64,000 nucleotides of DNA from Kitasatospora gansuensis (GCF_014203705.1 NZ_JACHJR010000001.1:3410001-3474000), one strand, 5' to 3'. Positions 56,303-64,000 are shown, counted from the first letter of the stretch. Notes: a model not told the origin generated them from the sequence alone. Program-made: numbers and translations.

Positions 56303-57940
56303 GTGAACGACGGACCGCTCATCGTCCAGAGTGACAAGACCCTGCTGCTGGAGATCGACCACCCCAAGGCAGCCGACTGCCGCCGTGCGATCGCGCCGTT
56401 CGCGGAGCTGGAGCGGGCGCCCGAGCACGTGCACACCTACCGGGTGACCCCGCTCGGGCTGTGGAACGCCCGGGCCGCCGGGCACGACGCCGAGCAGGTG
56501 GTGGACGCGCTGGTGAAGTACTCGCGCTACCCGGTGCCGCACGCGCTGCTGGTGGACGTGGCCGACACCATGGGCCGGTACGGGCGGCTGCAGCTGTCCA
56601 AGCACCCGGTGCACGGGCTGGTGCTGAGCACCACCGACCGGCCGGTGCTGGAGGAGGTGCTGAAGTCGAAGAAGATCGCCCCGCTGGTGGGCGCCAGGCT
56701 CGACCCGGACACCGTGATCGTGCACCCCTCGGAGCGCGGCCAGATCAAGCAGGTGCTGCTCAAGCTGGGCTGGCCGGCCGAGGACTACGCCGGGTACGTG
56801 GACGGCGAGGCGCACCCGATCGAGCTGGAGCAGGACGGCTGGACGCTGCGGCCGTACCAGCAGCAGGCCGTGGAGGGCTTCTGGCACGGCGGCAGCGGTG
56901 TCGTGGTGCTGCCCTGTGGCGCGGGCAAGACGCTGGTCGGCGCGGCCGCGATGGCGGAGGCCAAGTCGACCACGCTGATCCTGGTGACCAACACCGTCTC
57001 GGCCCGGCAGTGGAAGCACGAGCTGGTGAAGCGGACCTCGCTGACCGAGGACGAGATCGGCGAGTACAGCGGGACCCGGAAGGAGATCCGCCCGGTCACC
57101 ATCGCCACCTACCAGGTGATGACGACCAAGCGGAAGGGCACCTACGCGCACCTGGAGCTGTTCGACGCGCGGAACTGGGGCCTGGTGGTCTACGACGAGG
57201 TGCACCTGCTGCCCGCGCCGGTGTTCAAGTTCACCGCCGACCTGCAGGCCAGGCGGCGGCTCGGGCTGACCGCCACGCTGGTCCGCGAGGACGGCCGGGA
57301 GGGCGACGTCTTCTCGCTGATCGGGCCCAAGCGCTTCGACGCGCCGTGGAAGGAGATCGAGGCGCAGGGCTACATCGCGCCCGCCGACTGCTGCGAGGTC
57401 CGGGTCACCCTGACCGACTCGGAGCGGCTGACCTACGCCACCGCCGAGCCGGAGGAGCGCTATCGGTACTGCGCCACCACCGCGACCAAGCGGCGGGTGG
57501 TGGAGGCGCTGGTCAAGAAGCACGAGAAGGACCAGACGCTGATCATCGGTCAGTACATCGACCAGCTGGACGAGCTCGGCGAGGTGCTGAACGCCCCGGT
57601 GATCAAGGGCGAGACCAGCAACGCGCAGCGCGAGAAGCTGTTCGAGGCGTTCCGCACCAAGGAGATCAGCGTGCTGGTGGTCTCCAAGGTGGCCAACTTC
57701 TCCATCGACCTGCCCGAGGCGACGGTGGCCATCCAGGTCTCCGGCACCTTCGGCTCCCGGCAGGAGGAGGCCCAGCGGCTGGGCCGGGTGCTCCGCCCGA
57801 AGGCGGACGGGCACTCCGCGCACTTCTACTCGGTGGTGGCCCGGGACACCGTGGACCAGGACTTCGCCGCCCACCGGCAGCGCTTCCTGGCCGAGCAGGG
57901 CTACGCGTACCGGATCATCGACGCGGACGACGTGCTGTAA
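56303..57940 (+). CDS. DNA repair helicase XPB
   Basis: A 545-aa superfamily 2 helicase. It has an N-terminal damage-recognition-like domain (PLIVQSDKTLLLEIDHPKAA, then YRVTPLGLWNARAAGHDAEQ) and two RecA domains: Walker A CGAGKT at 205-210, DEVH in VVYDEVHLLP, motif III GLTATLVREDG, and motif VI QRLGRVLRPK. GTG 56303 is chosen because GGAAAGGAC precedes it and VNDGPLIVQS matches homologues. The enzyme unwinds DNA 3'-5' and acts in nucleotide excision repair in its archaeal and eukaryotic relatives. Its usual neighbour, the helicase-associated gene, lies 9.3 kb upstream across the IS-laden module. Confidence 0.95.
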   Translation: MNDGPLIVQSDKTLLLEIDHPKAADCRRAIAPFAELERAPEHVHTYRVTPLGLWNARAAGHDAEQVVDALVKYSRYPVPHALLVDVADTMGRYGRLQLSKHPVHGLVLSTTDRPVLEEVLKSKKIAPLVGARLDPDTVIVHPSERGQIKQVLLKLGWPAEDYAGYVDGEAHPIELEQDGWTLRPYQQQAVEGFWHGGSGVVVLPCGAGKTLVGAAAMAEAKSTTLILVTNTVSARQWKHELVKRTSLTEDEIGEYSGTRKEIRPVTIATYQVMTTKRKGTYAHLELFDARNWGLVVYDEVHLLPAPVFKFTADLQARRRLGLTATLVREDGREGDVFSLIGPKRFDAPWKEIEAQGYIAPADCCEVRVTLTDSERLTYATAEPEERYRYCATTATKRRVVEALVKKHEKDQTLIIGQYIDQLDELGEVLNAPVIKGETSNAQREKLFEAFRTKEISVLVVSKVANFSIDLPEATVAIQVSGTFGSRQEEAQRLGRVLRPKADGHSAHFYSVVARDTVDQDFAAHRQRFLAEQGYAYRIIDADDVL

Positions 57941-57982
57941 CGGATCGTCCGAGGGGCGCGCGGACTAAATGATTCGCACTGC

Positions 57983-58023
57983 GGGTGGGGGCAGGTCTAG
58001 GATTTCCGGTCTTGCCCCCTCCC
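57983..58023. terminator. Inverted repeat between XPB and helR
   Basis: GGGGGCA (57987-57993) pairs with TGCCCCC (58013-58019), extended by three more G-C pairs after one mismatch. It lies 42 bp past the XPB stop and could terminate that transcript. It does not match the rifamycin-associated element described upstream of some helR genes. Confidence 0.4.
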
Positions 58024-58141
58024 GAAGCGTGGTGCCGTCCTGGCAGCCGTGGGAGCCCGTCCGGTCGGCAACCGGGCGGTTTTTCACCGTGAGCTACTGA
58101 CGAGACCGCCACCCCACGCCGGGTGGCCGGGAAGGTTCGCT

Positions 58142-60196
58142 GTGCACTCCCCCGCTCCTGTTGATCCCCTGCTCCAGCGCGAGCGCGACCACCTGGCCGC
58201 CTCCCGGGACGCGCTGCGCGCGATGCGCGCGGACGTCGAGTCGCTCGACCTGCGCGACGTGACCGGCACCTGGGTCTCCGCCGCCGTCCTGCAGAACCAG
58301 ATCACCAACCGGATCGCCGCGCTCGCCGACCTGGCGCACACCCCGCTGTTCTTCGGCCGGCTGGACTACCTGCACGCGATCAGCGAGGAGCAGGCCGAAG
58401 GCGGCGGTGGCGAGCGGTTCTACATCGGGCGCCGGCACGTGCACGACGCCACCGGCGACCCGATGGTGATCGACTGGCGGGCCCCCGTCTCGCAGCCGTT
58501 CTACCGGGCCAGCCGGACCGAGCCGCTGGACGTCGACCGGCGGCGCCGATTCGGCTACACCGGCGGCGAGTTGACGGCGTACGAGGACGAGCACCTGAGC
58601 GACCCGGCGGAGATGGAGGGCGCCTCCGCGCTGCTGGCCGCCGAGATCGAGAAACCCCGCGTCGGCCCGATGCGGGACATCGTCGCCACCATCCAGCCCG
58701 AGCAGGACGAGATCGTCCGGGCCGAGATCGGCGGCACCATCTGCGTCCAGGGCGCCCCCGGCACCGGCAAGACCGCCGTCGGCCTGCACCGGGTCGCGTA
58801 CCTGCTCTACGCGCACCGCGACCGGCTCGCCAAGTCCGGCACGCTGGTGGTCGGGCCGAACCGCTCCTTCCTGCACTACATCGAGCAAGTCCTGCCCGCC
58901 CTCGGTGAGTTGGACGTCGCCCAGGCGACCGTGCAGGAGCTGGTCAAGCACGTCGAGATCCGCGCCGAGGACCCGTCCGAGGCCGCCAGGCTGAAGGGCG
59001 ACGCCCGGCTGGCCGAGGTGCTGCGGCGCGCCGTCCGGTCCGGCATCAGTCTGCCGACCGAACCGCTGGTGGCGGTCCGCGGCTCCCGCCGCTGGCGCCT
59101 CCCGGTGTACGAACTCGTCGAGATCTTCGAGGAGATGCGCGGCCGGGAGATCCGCTACGGCGCGGCGGGCGAGGCGCTGCCGCAGCGGCTTTCGCACGCG
59201 CTCCTGCTGAAGATGGAGCAGGGCGGCGAGGCCCCCGACGACCGGGTGCAGGACGCGATGGCCCGCAACCCGCAGGTCAAGGCCCTGGTGAAGCAGTGCT
59301 GGCCGCCGGTGGACCCGGCCAAGCTGGTGCACCGGCTGCTCACCGACGCCGAGTTCCTGGCGAGTTGCGCGGACGGCATCCTGACCGAGGACGAGCAGGC
59401 CACCATCCGCTGGGCCAAGCCCGGACGTTCGGTGAAGACCGCGCCGTGGACCGCCGCCGACGCCGTCCTGGTCGACGAGACCGCCGACCTGGTGCAGCGC
59501 ACCGCCTCGCTCGGCCACGTGGTCCTGGACGAGGCGCAGGACCTCTCACCGATGCAGTACCGGGCCGTCGGTCGCCGCTGCAGCACCGGCTCCGCCACCG
59601 TGCTCGGCGACCTCGCCCAGGGCACCACCCCCTGGGCGACCGGCAGTTGGGCCGAGGCCCTGCACCACCTCGGCAAGCCCACCGCCCACATCGAGGAGCT
59701 CACCAAGGGCTTCCGGGTCCCCGAGGAGGTGATCGCGTACGCCTCCCGCCTGCTGCCCGCGATCGCCCCCGGCCTGGCCCCGGCCACCTCGGTCCGTGAC
59801 GCCCCGGGCTCGCTGACCCTCCGTCAGATCGCGGCCGACGAGCTGGACTCGGCGCTGGTCGCGGCCTGCCGCAGCGCGCTGGAGCGCGAGGGCTCCACCG
59901 GCCTGATCGCCGCCGACGCCCGGATCCCCGCCCTGGCCGAGGCCCTCACCGCAGCCGGTCTGCCTTTCCTCGAACCCGGCACCGAGACCAGCGCGGACGC
60001 CCGCCTCACCCTGGTCCCCGCCTCCCTCGCCAAGGGCCTCGAGTACGACTACGTGGTCCTCGACGAGCCCGCCGCCGTGGTCTCCGGCGAACCCGACGAA
60101 CGGACCGGCCTGCGCCGCCTGTACGTCGCCCTCACCCGAGCGGTCTCCGGGCTCGCGGTCCTGCACGCGCAGCCGCTGCCGGAGCAGCTCCGGTAG
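58142..60196 (+). CDS. helR: HelR-type RNA polymerase recycling ATPase
   Basis: A 684-aa UvrD/Rep-like ATPase of the HelD/HelR family. Features in order: a charged N-terminal arm (VDPLLQRERDHLAASRDALR), the domain opening FYIGRRHVHDATGDPMVIDW, Walker A GAPGTGKT at 204-211, a central insertion, LDEAQDLSPMQYRAVGRRCS (Walker B) and the C-terminal LVPASLAKGLEYDYVVLDEP with LYVALTRAVSGLAVLH. These proteins pull stalled RNA polymerase off DNA and, in actinobacteria, can displace rifamycins. GTG 58142 follows GGGAAGG; the frame is open further upstream. It stands alone after XPB. Confidence 0.93.
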   Translation: MHSPAPVDPLLQRERDHLAASRDALRAMRADVESLDLRDVTGTWVSAAVLQNQITNRIAALADLAHTPLFFGRLDYLHAISEEQAEGGGGERFYIGRRHVHDATGDPMVIDWRAPVSQPFYRASRTEPLDVDRRRRFGYTGGELTAYEDEHLSDPAEMEGASALLAAEIEKPRVGPMRDIVATIQPEQDEIVRAEIGGTICVQGAPGTGKTAVGLHRVAYLLYAHRDRLAKSGTLVVGPNRSFLHYIEQVLPALGELDVAQATVQELVKHVEIRAEDPSEAARLKGDARLAEVLRRAVRSGISLPTEPLVAVRGSRRWRLPVYELVEIFEEMRGREIRYGAAGEALPQRLSHALLLKMEQGGEAPDDRVQDAMARNPQVKALVKQCWPPVDPAKLVHRLLTDAEFLASCADGILTEDEQATIRWAKPGRSVKTAPWTAADAVLVDETADLVQRTASLGHVVLDEAQDLSPMQYRAVGRRCSTGSATVLGDLAQGTTPWATGSWAEALHHLGKPTAHIEELTKGFRVPEEVIAYASRLLPAIAPGLAPATSVRDAPGSLTLRQIAADELDSALVAACRSALEREGSTGLIAADARIPALAEALTAAGLPFLEPGTETSADARLTLVPASLAKGLEYDYVVLDEPAAVVSGEPDERTGLRRLYVALTRAVSGLAVLHAQPLPEQLR

Positions 60197-60238
60197 CCGC
60201 CCTGGGCGGGCCTCCGGTCACGACGACCCGGACCGTCC

Positions 60239-61558
60239 TCACGAGGGGTCGGCCTCGTTCGACCCGCCCGCGCGCAGGGTCAGATCGAGTTCCGCGACCT
60301 CCCGCAGGGACAGCGCCAGATCGTGCTGCCGGCACCAGGACAGCAACAGGCCCAACGGCAGACCCTGCTCGGAACGCAGGCGGACCAGCAGAGGAGGAAC
60401 CTCCTCGGGCCCTCGGAGGGTGCGGACCGCGTCGAGGAAGCGGGCGTGGCCGAGGGTGAGCACCCGCTCGAACGCCCCGATCTCCCGCTCCACCGTGGCC
60501 AGCGCGTGGTCGGTCAGCCGGGGCAAGCCCAGCGGCACCCGGACGGTGGCGTCCGCGAGCGACAGCAGCCGGGTCACCCCGGACGGCGAGCCGCCGGCCA
60601 GTGCAGTGGTGGCTGCGGCACCCCGGAGCAGCCTGCGGGTGACGTGGGCGCGCCCACGCGGCCCCGGGGTGACCCCGGAACCCAGCAGCAGGGCCACTGC
60701 GGACAGCCGGTCGGCGACCATCAGCCCCTCGCTCTCCCGACACCTCCCGGCCGCGAAGTCGGGCACCGCTGCCGCCAGTCCGTCCATCAACGGGCGCAGC
60801 TCCGGCAGGGCGAACGGCGACCGCACCTCGGCGAGCGCGCACATCACCGCATACTCCGGGAGCAGTAGTTCAAAAGTCGGCCTCGACTCGGGCACCAGAC
60901 GCCCGTCCCGCAGCCGGACCCGTCGGACGACCTGGCCGTAGGCGAGCTGCCGGTAACGGCCGCAGGGGCAGCCCGGGCCGCATCCGGTGGAGCACGGCGG
61001 CCCCAGCGGCAGCTCCAGCGTGAGGCAGGGGCCGAGCTCCGGCCGCAGCCGACCGGGGAATCCCGGCGGCGGCGCGGCCAGCAGCATCTGGCACCCCGGC
61101 AGGCCGAGCTCCGCCAAGGTCTGCTCCTCCGTGCCCCGGGGCGCCGACACCCGGAGGACGAGGGCCCGACGGTCGATCCCGACCGATCCCAGTGCCTCCA
61201 AGGCGTCCTGCACCGGTCGGCCCGACGGGTGATCACCGACCCAGACCGCGCCCACGAAACGCTGCGCCGACGGCACCGCCCCGAACGGGAGCGCCTCCGA
61301 CCGGCTGGTGCTGACGCACCACTGGAGGGCCACCGCGCCACCCCCCGCACCCCGAGGGGCGCCGGCCACGAGCCGACGTCGCCACGACGGCGAGGCCGGT
61401 GAGGTGAACAGGACAGGCTCTCCAGGGTCGGACACCAGGGACCGGGGCGCCTGGCGCCGGTATCCGGCCTGGACCAGCCCGTCGGCCAACCGCTGCGCCG
61501 CCCAGTCCGACCCGGGCTCCGCCCGAGGACTCCGCCGGTTCGCTGTCACTACCTTCAC
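60239..61558 (-). CDS. Alanyl-tRNA synthetase-like paralogue (class II core, degenerate)
   Basis: A 439-aa protein that resembles the catalytic and tRNA-recognition parts of alanyl-tRNA synthetase. Matching features: PVLFTSPASPSWRRRLVAGA (the LLFTNAGM region), ALQWCVSTSR (motif 2 region), and C189-x3-C193-x3-C197-x-C199 in PPCSTGCGPGCPCGRYRQLA, like the C-PGC-CGRY-E segment of AlaS. A helical LATVEREIGAFERVLTLGHA segment follows. The editing domain and the C-terminal C-Ala domain are absent, so it cannot be a housekeeping AlaS. It might aminoacylate another acceptor or use tRNA for peptide modification. GTG 61558 is the track-supported start; upstream DNA is AT-rich. Divergent from a small secreted-peptide gene. 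Confidence 0.75.
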   Translation of the reverse strand: MKVVTANRRSPRAEPGSDWAAQRLADGLVQAGYRRQAPRSLVSDPGEPVLFTSPASPSWRRRLVAGAPRGAGGGAVALQWCVSTSRSEALPFGAVPSAQRFVGAVWVGDHPSGRPVQDALEALGSVGIDRRALVLRVSAPRGTEEQTLAELGLPGCQMLLAAPPPGFPGRLRPELGPCLTLELPLGPPCSTGCGPGCPCGRYRQLAYGQVVRRVRLRDGRLVPESRPTFELLLPEYAVMCALAEVRSPFALPELRPLMDGLAAAVPDFAAGRCRESEGLMVADRLSAVALLLGSGVTPGPRGRAHVTRRLLRGAAATTALAGGSPSGVTRLLSLADATVRVPLGLPRLTDHALATVEREIGAFERVLTLGHARFLDAVRTLRGPEEVPPLLVRLRSEQGLPLGLLLSWCRQHDLALSLREVAELDLTLRAGGSNEADPS

Positions 61559-61790
61559 GGCCCACCGCCCGAATCAATGTGACTGTAAATAGTGACTCTC
61601 TTGACTGGAAGCCTACTAGAGGCACTCCGAGCTGCAAAGCCCATCCCTCCCATATGAGAACAATCCGGACACCCGACCCTATAACATCCCAGGGTAATAG
61701 CGCTTGACAGCCGTTGTCACGACTGTCACTATTCTCAAACATCGGAGCGGACCTGAAACAGAAAAAGGGATGCCCGATCGAGGAGGGGTA
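61559..61790. promoter_or_regulatory. Shared AT-rich promoter region of the AlaS-like and small-peptide genes
   Basis: A 232-bp divergent region markedly richer in A and T than its neighbours. TTGACA at 61704-61709 followed after 17 bp by CACTAT is a plausible promoter toward the peptide gene. The nonamer GTCACTATT occurs toward the peptide (about 61725) and, on the opposite strand, toward the AlaS-like gene (about 61572-61590, as GTCACTATTTACAGTCAC). Shared boxes facing both genes suggest co-regulation. Confidence 0.45.
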
Positions 61791-61961
61791 ATGTTTATCA
61801 AAATTCGGTCCGGCCTTGCACTGTTCGCAGCGGCACTGACCCTCGCGGTCACCGCGGGAGCGCTGTGCGCCGGCCCCCAGGGCACCGTCCGTCCGACGCG
61901 AGCCGCGTCGGCCCCGGCCGCGCAGCCCGGCCCCTTGCTCGACATCCCGCTCTGCTGCTGA
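61791..61961 (+). CDS. 56-aa secreted peptide ending in Cys-Cys (possible pheromone or RiPP precursor)
   Basis: Starts at ATG 61791 directly after GAGGAGGGG, so translation is well supported. Residues 1-27 form a signal peptide (KIRSGLALFAAALTLAVTAG followed by ALCAGP). The remaining ~29 residues are Pro/Ala-rich and end LLDIPLCC. A lipobox is not convincing. The small, short-tailed layout resembles pro-pheromones of RRNPP systems or a small ribosomal peptide. A convergent XRE/TPR regulator gene lies 168 bp downstream, and an AlaS-like gene is divergent. No homologue recognised. Confidence 0.75.
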   Translation: MFIKIRSGLALFAAALTLAVTAGALCAGPQGTVRPTRAASAPAAQPGPLLDIPLCC

Positions 61962-62044
61962 TCATCCGCGTTCGTCACGGGGGACCGGGCTCAGCCAGGG
62001 ATACGAGCAGCGCCGGGGGCGCGGAGAAAGACCGGAAGAACACC

Positions 62045-62076
62045 GAGGGGGGCCACCCGGCTGGGTGGCCCCCCTC
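62045..62076. terminator. Bidirectional terminator between the peptide gene and the XRE/TPR gene
   Basis: A perfect 14-bp stem (GAGGGGGGCCACCC at 62045-62058 with 62063-62076) and a 4-nt GGCT loop, between convergent genes. Confidence 0.88.
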
Positions 62077-62129
62077 GATTCGGCACATCGACAGGATTCA
62101 GCGTGTCGACCGCTTCGTGGTCCGACGGT

Positions 62130-63464
62130 TCAGCGGCGCAGCGACTTGCCCGGAGCGGTCACCAGACTGCCCCTGCGACCGAGGCAACGCATGCTCTGGC
62201 GATAGGCCCAGACGGCCCGCTCGTCATGCCCGCACAGCTCCAGGATCTCGGCCAACTCCGCCCAGGCGAAAGCGGCCTGACGCCCCGACTCGGACGCTTC
62301 CAGCATCAGCGCGCCGCGCTCGTAAGCCTCCTGGGCAGCCTTGTCGTTACCCTCGGCGAGCCGCGCGGCCGCCAGGACGAGCAAGGTACGGGCGCTCTCC
62401 AGGCGGTGCTCCGACCCGAGCAGCTCCAGTGCGCGGTCCGCGTGCGCGATGGCCGCGCCCGGGTTGTCGAGCAGCAGCTCCGCCCGGGCCAGCGCCGTCT
62501 CGCAGTAGGCGACGTCGATACTGCTGCCGGAGCTGGCGAGGATGTCCGCGCTCCGGGTGAGCAGTTCCTTCGCGGCCTCGGCATCCGGCTGCTCCAACTG
62601 CAGGAGCACCCCGGCGTACGCGTTCCGGAGCCGGGCCAACGCCCGGTCGTCCTCTCCCTCGGAGTAGATCGCCAGGGCCCGCTCGATCAGGTCGAGGGCA
62701 TCGGCCGTGCGTCCGTTCCGGTGCATGACCACGCTGGCGTTCCAGTACGCGGCGCCCAGTGCCCTGGGGTTGCTCACCTCCTGAGCCTGCTCGATGGCAG
62801 TGGAGGCGAGATAGGCGGCCCGGTGCAGGTCACCCCGCTCGCAGTAGATGCCGACCAGGGTGGACAGCAGCTCCACCCCGAGCAGAGTGGGGGTCAGGTT
62901 GAGCCGCTCCAGCTCGGCCAGCGTCGCCTCGGCCAGCTCGATCCCGTGGGAGAGGTCGCCGAGCTCCCGGTAACAGCGGCAGAGCGCCACGACGATCGGG
63001 AGCCGGGCCACCTTGTCATGGGACTTGTCCGAGGCCTTCCGGAGCGCCTCGTACCGGGCGACCGCCTCCTCCAGTCGCCCGCTGTGCTCCAGCGACTGCG
63101 CGATCCCGGTCTCGGCCGCGAACCAGAGTTCCGGCTGCTCCGACTCGGTGACCTTCCCCTGGAGCGCCTCGAAAGCCGCCAGCGCGGCCTGCGAGTCGCC
63201 GTTTCGGCGGGTCATTTCCGCATAACGGAGTTCCAGCTCGAACTCCTTGACCTGAACCTGCTCGGTCAGCTCGAGCAGCTCGCCCGGGTCGCACCGGAGG
63301 CGCTCGACCAGCTGGTTCAGCACCTCGGGCGAAGGCGTGCGCTTCCCGGCCTCCAGCAGGGAGATGTAACTCGGCGAGAGGTTGGGGCCGGCCAGTTCGG
63401 CCTGCGACATGCCCGCCGCGCGACGGAGCTGGCCGATGCGGGTACCGATGGTTTTACTGTCCAT
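62130..63464 (-). CDS. XRE-type helix-turn-helix regulator with TPR domain (RRNPP-like)
   Basis: A 444-aa protein. Residues 6-62 are an XRE HTH (TIGTRIGQLRRAAGMSQAEL, LSPSYISLLEAGKRTPSPEV). From about 85 to the C-terminus it is helical with TPRs (EAVARYEALRKASDKSHDKV, LIERALAIYSEGEDDRALAR, AWAELAEILELCGHDERAVW). HTH plus TPR is the plan of RRNPP receptors, which bind small exported and re-imported peptides; many streptomycete XRE-TPR proteins are less well understood. ATG 63464 follows GGGGAGG; the longer open frame is spurious. An inverted repeat just upstream suggests autoregulation. The convergent small secreted peptide is a candidate ligand. Confidence 0.87.
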   Translation of the reverse strand: MDSKTIGTRIGQLRRAAGMSQAELAGPNLSPSYISLLEAGKRTPSPEVLNQLVERLRCDPGELLELTEQVQVKEFELELRYAEMTRRNGDSQAALAAFEALQGKVTESEQPELWFAAETGIAQSLEHSGRLEEAVARYEALRKASDKSHDKVARLPIVVALCRCYRELGDLSHGIELAEATLAELERLNLTPTLLGVELLSTLVGIYCERGDLHRAAYLASTAIEQAQEVSNPRALGAAYWNASVVMHRNGRTADALDLIERALAIYSEGEDDRALARLRNAYAGVLLQLEQPDAEAAKELLTRSADILASSGSSIDVAYCETALARAELLLDNPGAAIAHADRALELLGSEHRLESARTLLVLAAARLAEGNDKAAQEAYERGALMLEASESGRQAAFAWAELAEILELCGHDERAVWAYRQSMRCLGRRGSLVTAPGKSLRR

Positions 63465-63814
63465 GCCTCCCCTAAGTCCTGAGTCGTATTCAGGAGACCA
63501 GCAGTAAAGATGGCTGTCAAGCTCGCCTGGCGGCCGCCCCCGGCGGCCCGCTCCGACCGTCCGCGCGCCCCGCTGCCCCGCTTCGGCCGCCCGAGCCGGC
63601 ATCCAGCGACCACGACAGTCGCCCACATACCGACCTGAAGCCCCTGATTCCTGCCATCGCGATGCATTGCGACTTTCTCTCTTGACTGACATGACTCGCG
63701 TAGTCAATATGACCAGAAGCAGATATCCGGAGATCGGCCCCACTGGGCCGACCGGTCGAGTGCGGCTTCGGCGGCAAGCCTTCGGAAGCCCTTCAACGAT
63801 CTTGGAATGGTGCG
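63465..63814. other. Divergent intergenic region before the oxidoreductase gene
   Basis: 350 bp with no gene seen. Besides the repeat at 63477-63495 it has an AT-rich patch with TTGACT at 63682-63687 and CAATAT at 63705-63710 (17-bp spacing), a possible promoter for the rightward oxidoreductase gene, overlapping the near-repeat GACTGACATGACT. Confidence 0.4.
63477..63495 (-). promoter_or_regulatory. Inverted repeat upstream of the XRE/TPR gene
   Basis: TCCTGA-GTCGTAT-TCAGGA lies 13 bp before the regulator's start codon, placed like an autoregulatory operator. Upstream of it on the minus strand TTGACA (complement at about 63522-63527) may be a -35 element. Confidence 0.4.
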
Positions 63815-64000
63815 ATGAGCGACGTTCTCCGCATAGGGCAGGTAGGCCTCGGCTGGTTCGGGGGCCTGCACCTGCAGACCTGGGCCGACATCGCCGGGGT
63901 CGAGGTCACCGGTGTGTACGACGCGGACCCGTCCCGGGTCGGCGCGTTCGGGGCGCACCAGGCACAGGAGGACTTCCACGTCCGGGTGGGCGGCGAACCC
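63815..64000 (+). CDS. Gfo/Idh/MocA-type oxidoreductase (N-terminal part only)
   Basis: The frame starts at ATG 63815 and runs out of the window after 62 codons. It begins MSDVLRIGQVGLGWFGGLHL, a dinucleotide-binding Rossmann motif (G-x-G-x-x-G), followed by the strand and acidic residue of VTGVYDADPSRVGAFG. This pattern is typical of the NAD(P)-dependent Gfo/Idh/MocA sugar and cyclitol dehydrogenases. The ribosome binding site is weak (GGAATGG). The remainder of the protein is outside the window, so the subfamily is unknown. Confidence 0.8.
   Translation, partial: MSDVLRIGQVGLGWFGGLHLQTWADIAGVEVTGVYDADPSRVGAFGAHQAQEDFHVRVGGEP

Noticed and set aside
57941..58141. Rifamycin-associated element upstream of helR
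   Set aside because: The inverted repeat present does not match the reported GGGGCTTGC-type sequence.

Overview
The window is chromosomal DNA of a high-GC actinomycete, almost certainly Streptomycetaceae (Streptomyces or Kitasatospora; the sequence alone does not settle the genus). Supporting signs are the strong third-position GC, frequent GTG/TTG starts, ATGA/GTGA translational coupling, and typical streptomycete families: the futalosine menaquinone genes mqnB and mqnD, a DUF3027 protein, a CtpE-like calcium ATPase, an FxSxx-COOH peptide locus, HelR, and an XPB helicase with its helicase-associated partner. No tRNA, rRNA or CRISPR array was seen.

Layout. 0-6 kb: a truncated GH35 beta-galactosidase divergent from an AraC regulator, then serC, a citrate synthase and pdxH. 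6.2-15.2 kb: a complete-looking Fxs RiPP locus: a 60-aa precursor ending in F-N-S-S-I, a radical SAM/SPASM maturase fused to a HExxH domain, an AAC(3)-like acetyltransferase, a TIR protein and a 1334-aa ParA-like/TIR/NB-ARC/TPR protein. 15.2-32.4 kb: thpR, an MFS exporter with a MarR repressor, an MHYT membrane sensor, an orphan hoxX, a purine permease, ctpE, a secreted beta-helix protein, a giant Hsp90/sacsin-like ATPase and a DUF3027 protein. 32.7-44 kb: an MFS protein, a DUF2771 protein, mqnB-mqnD, a cold-shock protein, an anchored esterase, a HAD phosphatase, and a four-gene iron-siderophore ABC importer behind an iron-box-like site.

44.4-58 kb: the helicase-associated gene, pgeF and the XPB helicase, with a wrecked two-gene module between pgeF and XPB. 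Two 1375-bp IS256-family copies, in opposite orientation, and one 1328-bp IS5-family element have landed in an unidentified 539-codon gene and an adjoining NB-ARC/TPR (STAND) gene. Every insertion still has a perfect target duplication (CTACGCAA, TGCGGCGG, CTAG), so removing the elements restores both reading frames exactly: 539 and 783 aa, overlapping by 4 nt. The IS5-type element carries a second, unrecognised 110-aa gene.

58-64 kb: HelR; an alanyl-tRNA-synthetase-like paralogue divergent from a 56-aa secreted peptide ending in Cys-Cys; an XRE-HTH plus TPR regulator convergent with the peptide gene (an RRNPP-like receptor/pheromone arrangement); and the start of a Gfo/Idh/MocA oxidoreductase.

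A dispersed palindromic repeat (arms reading CAGGGGCTCGGGGAACTGCG) occurs at four places, about 2.5, 8.7, 31.4 and 44.3 kb. At 8.7 kb it supplies the C-terminal codons and stop of the Fxs maturase.
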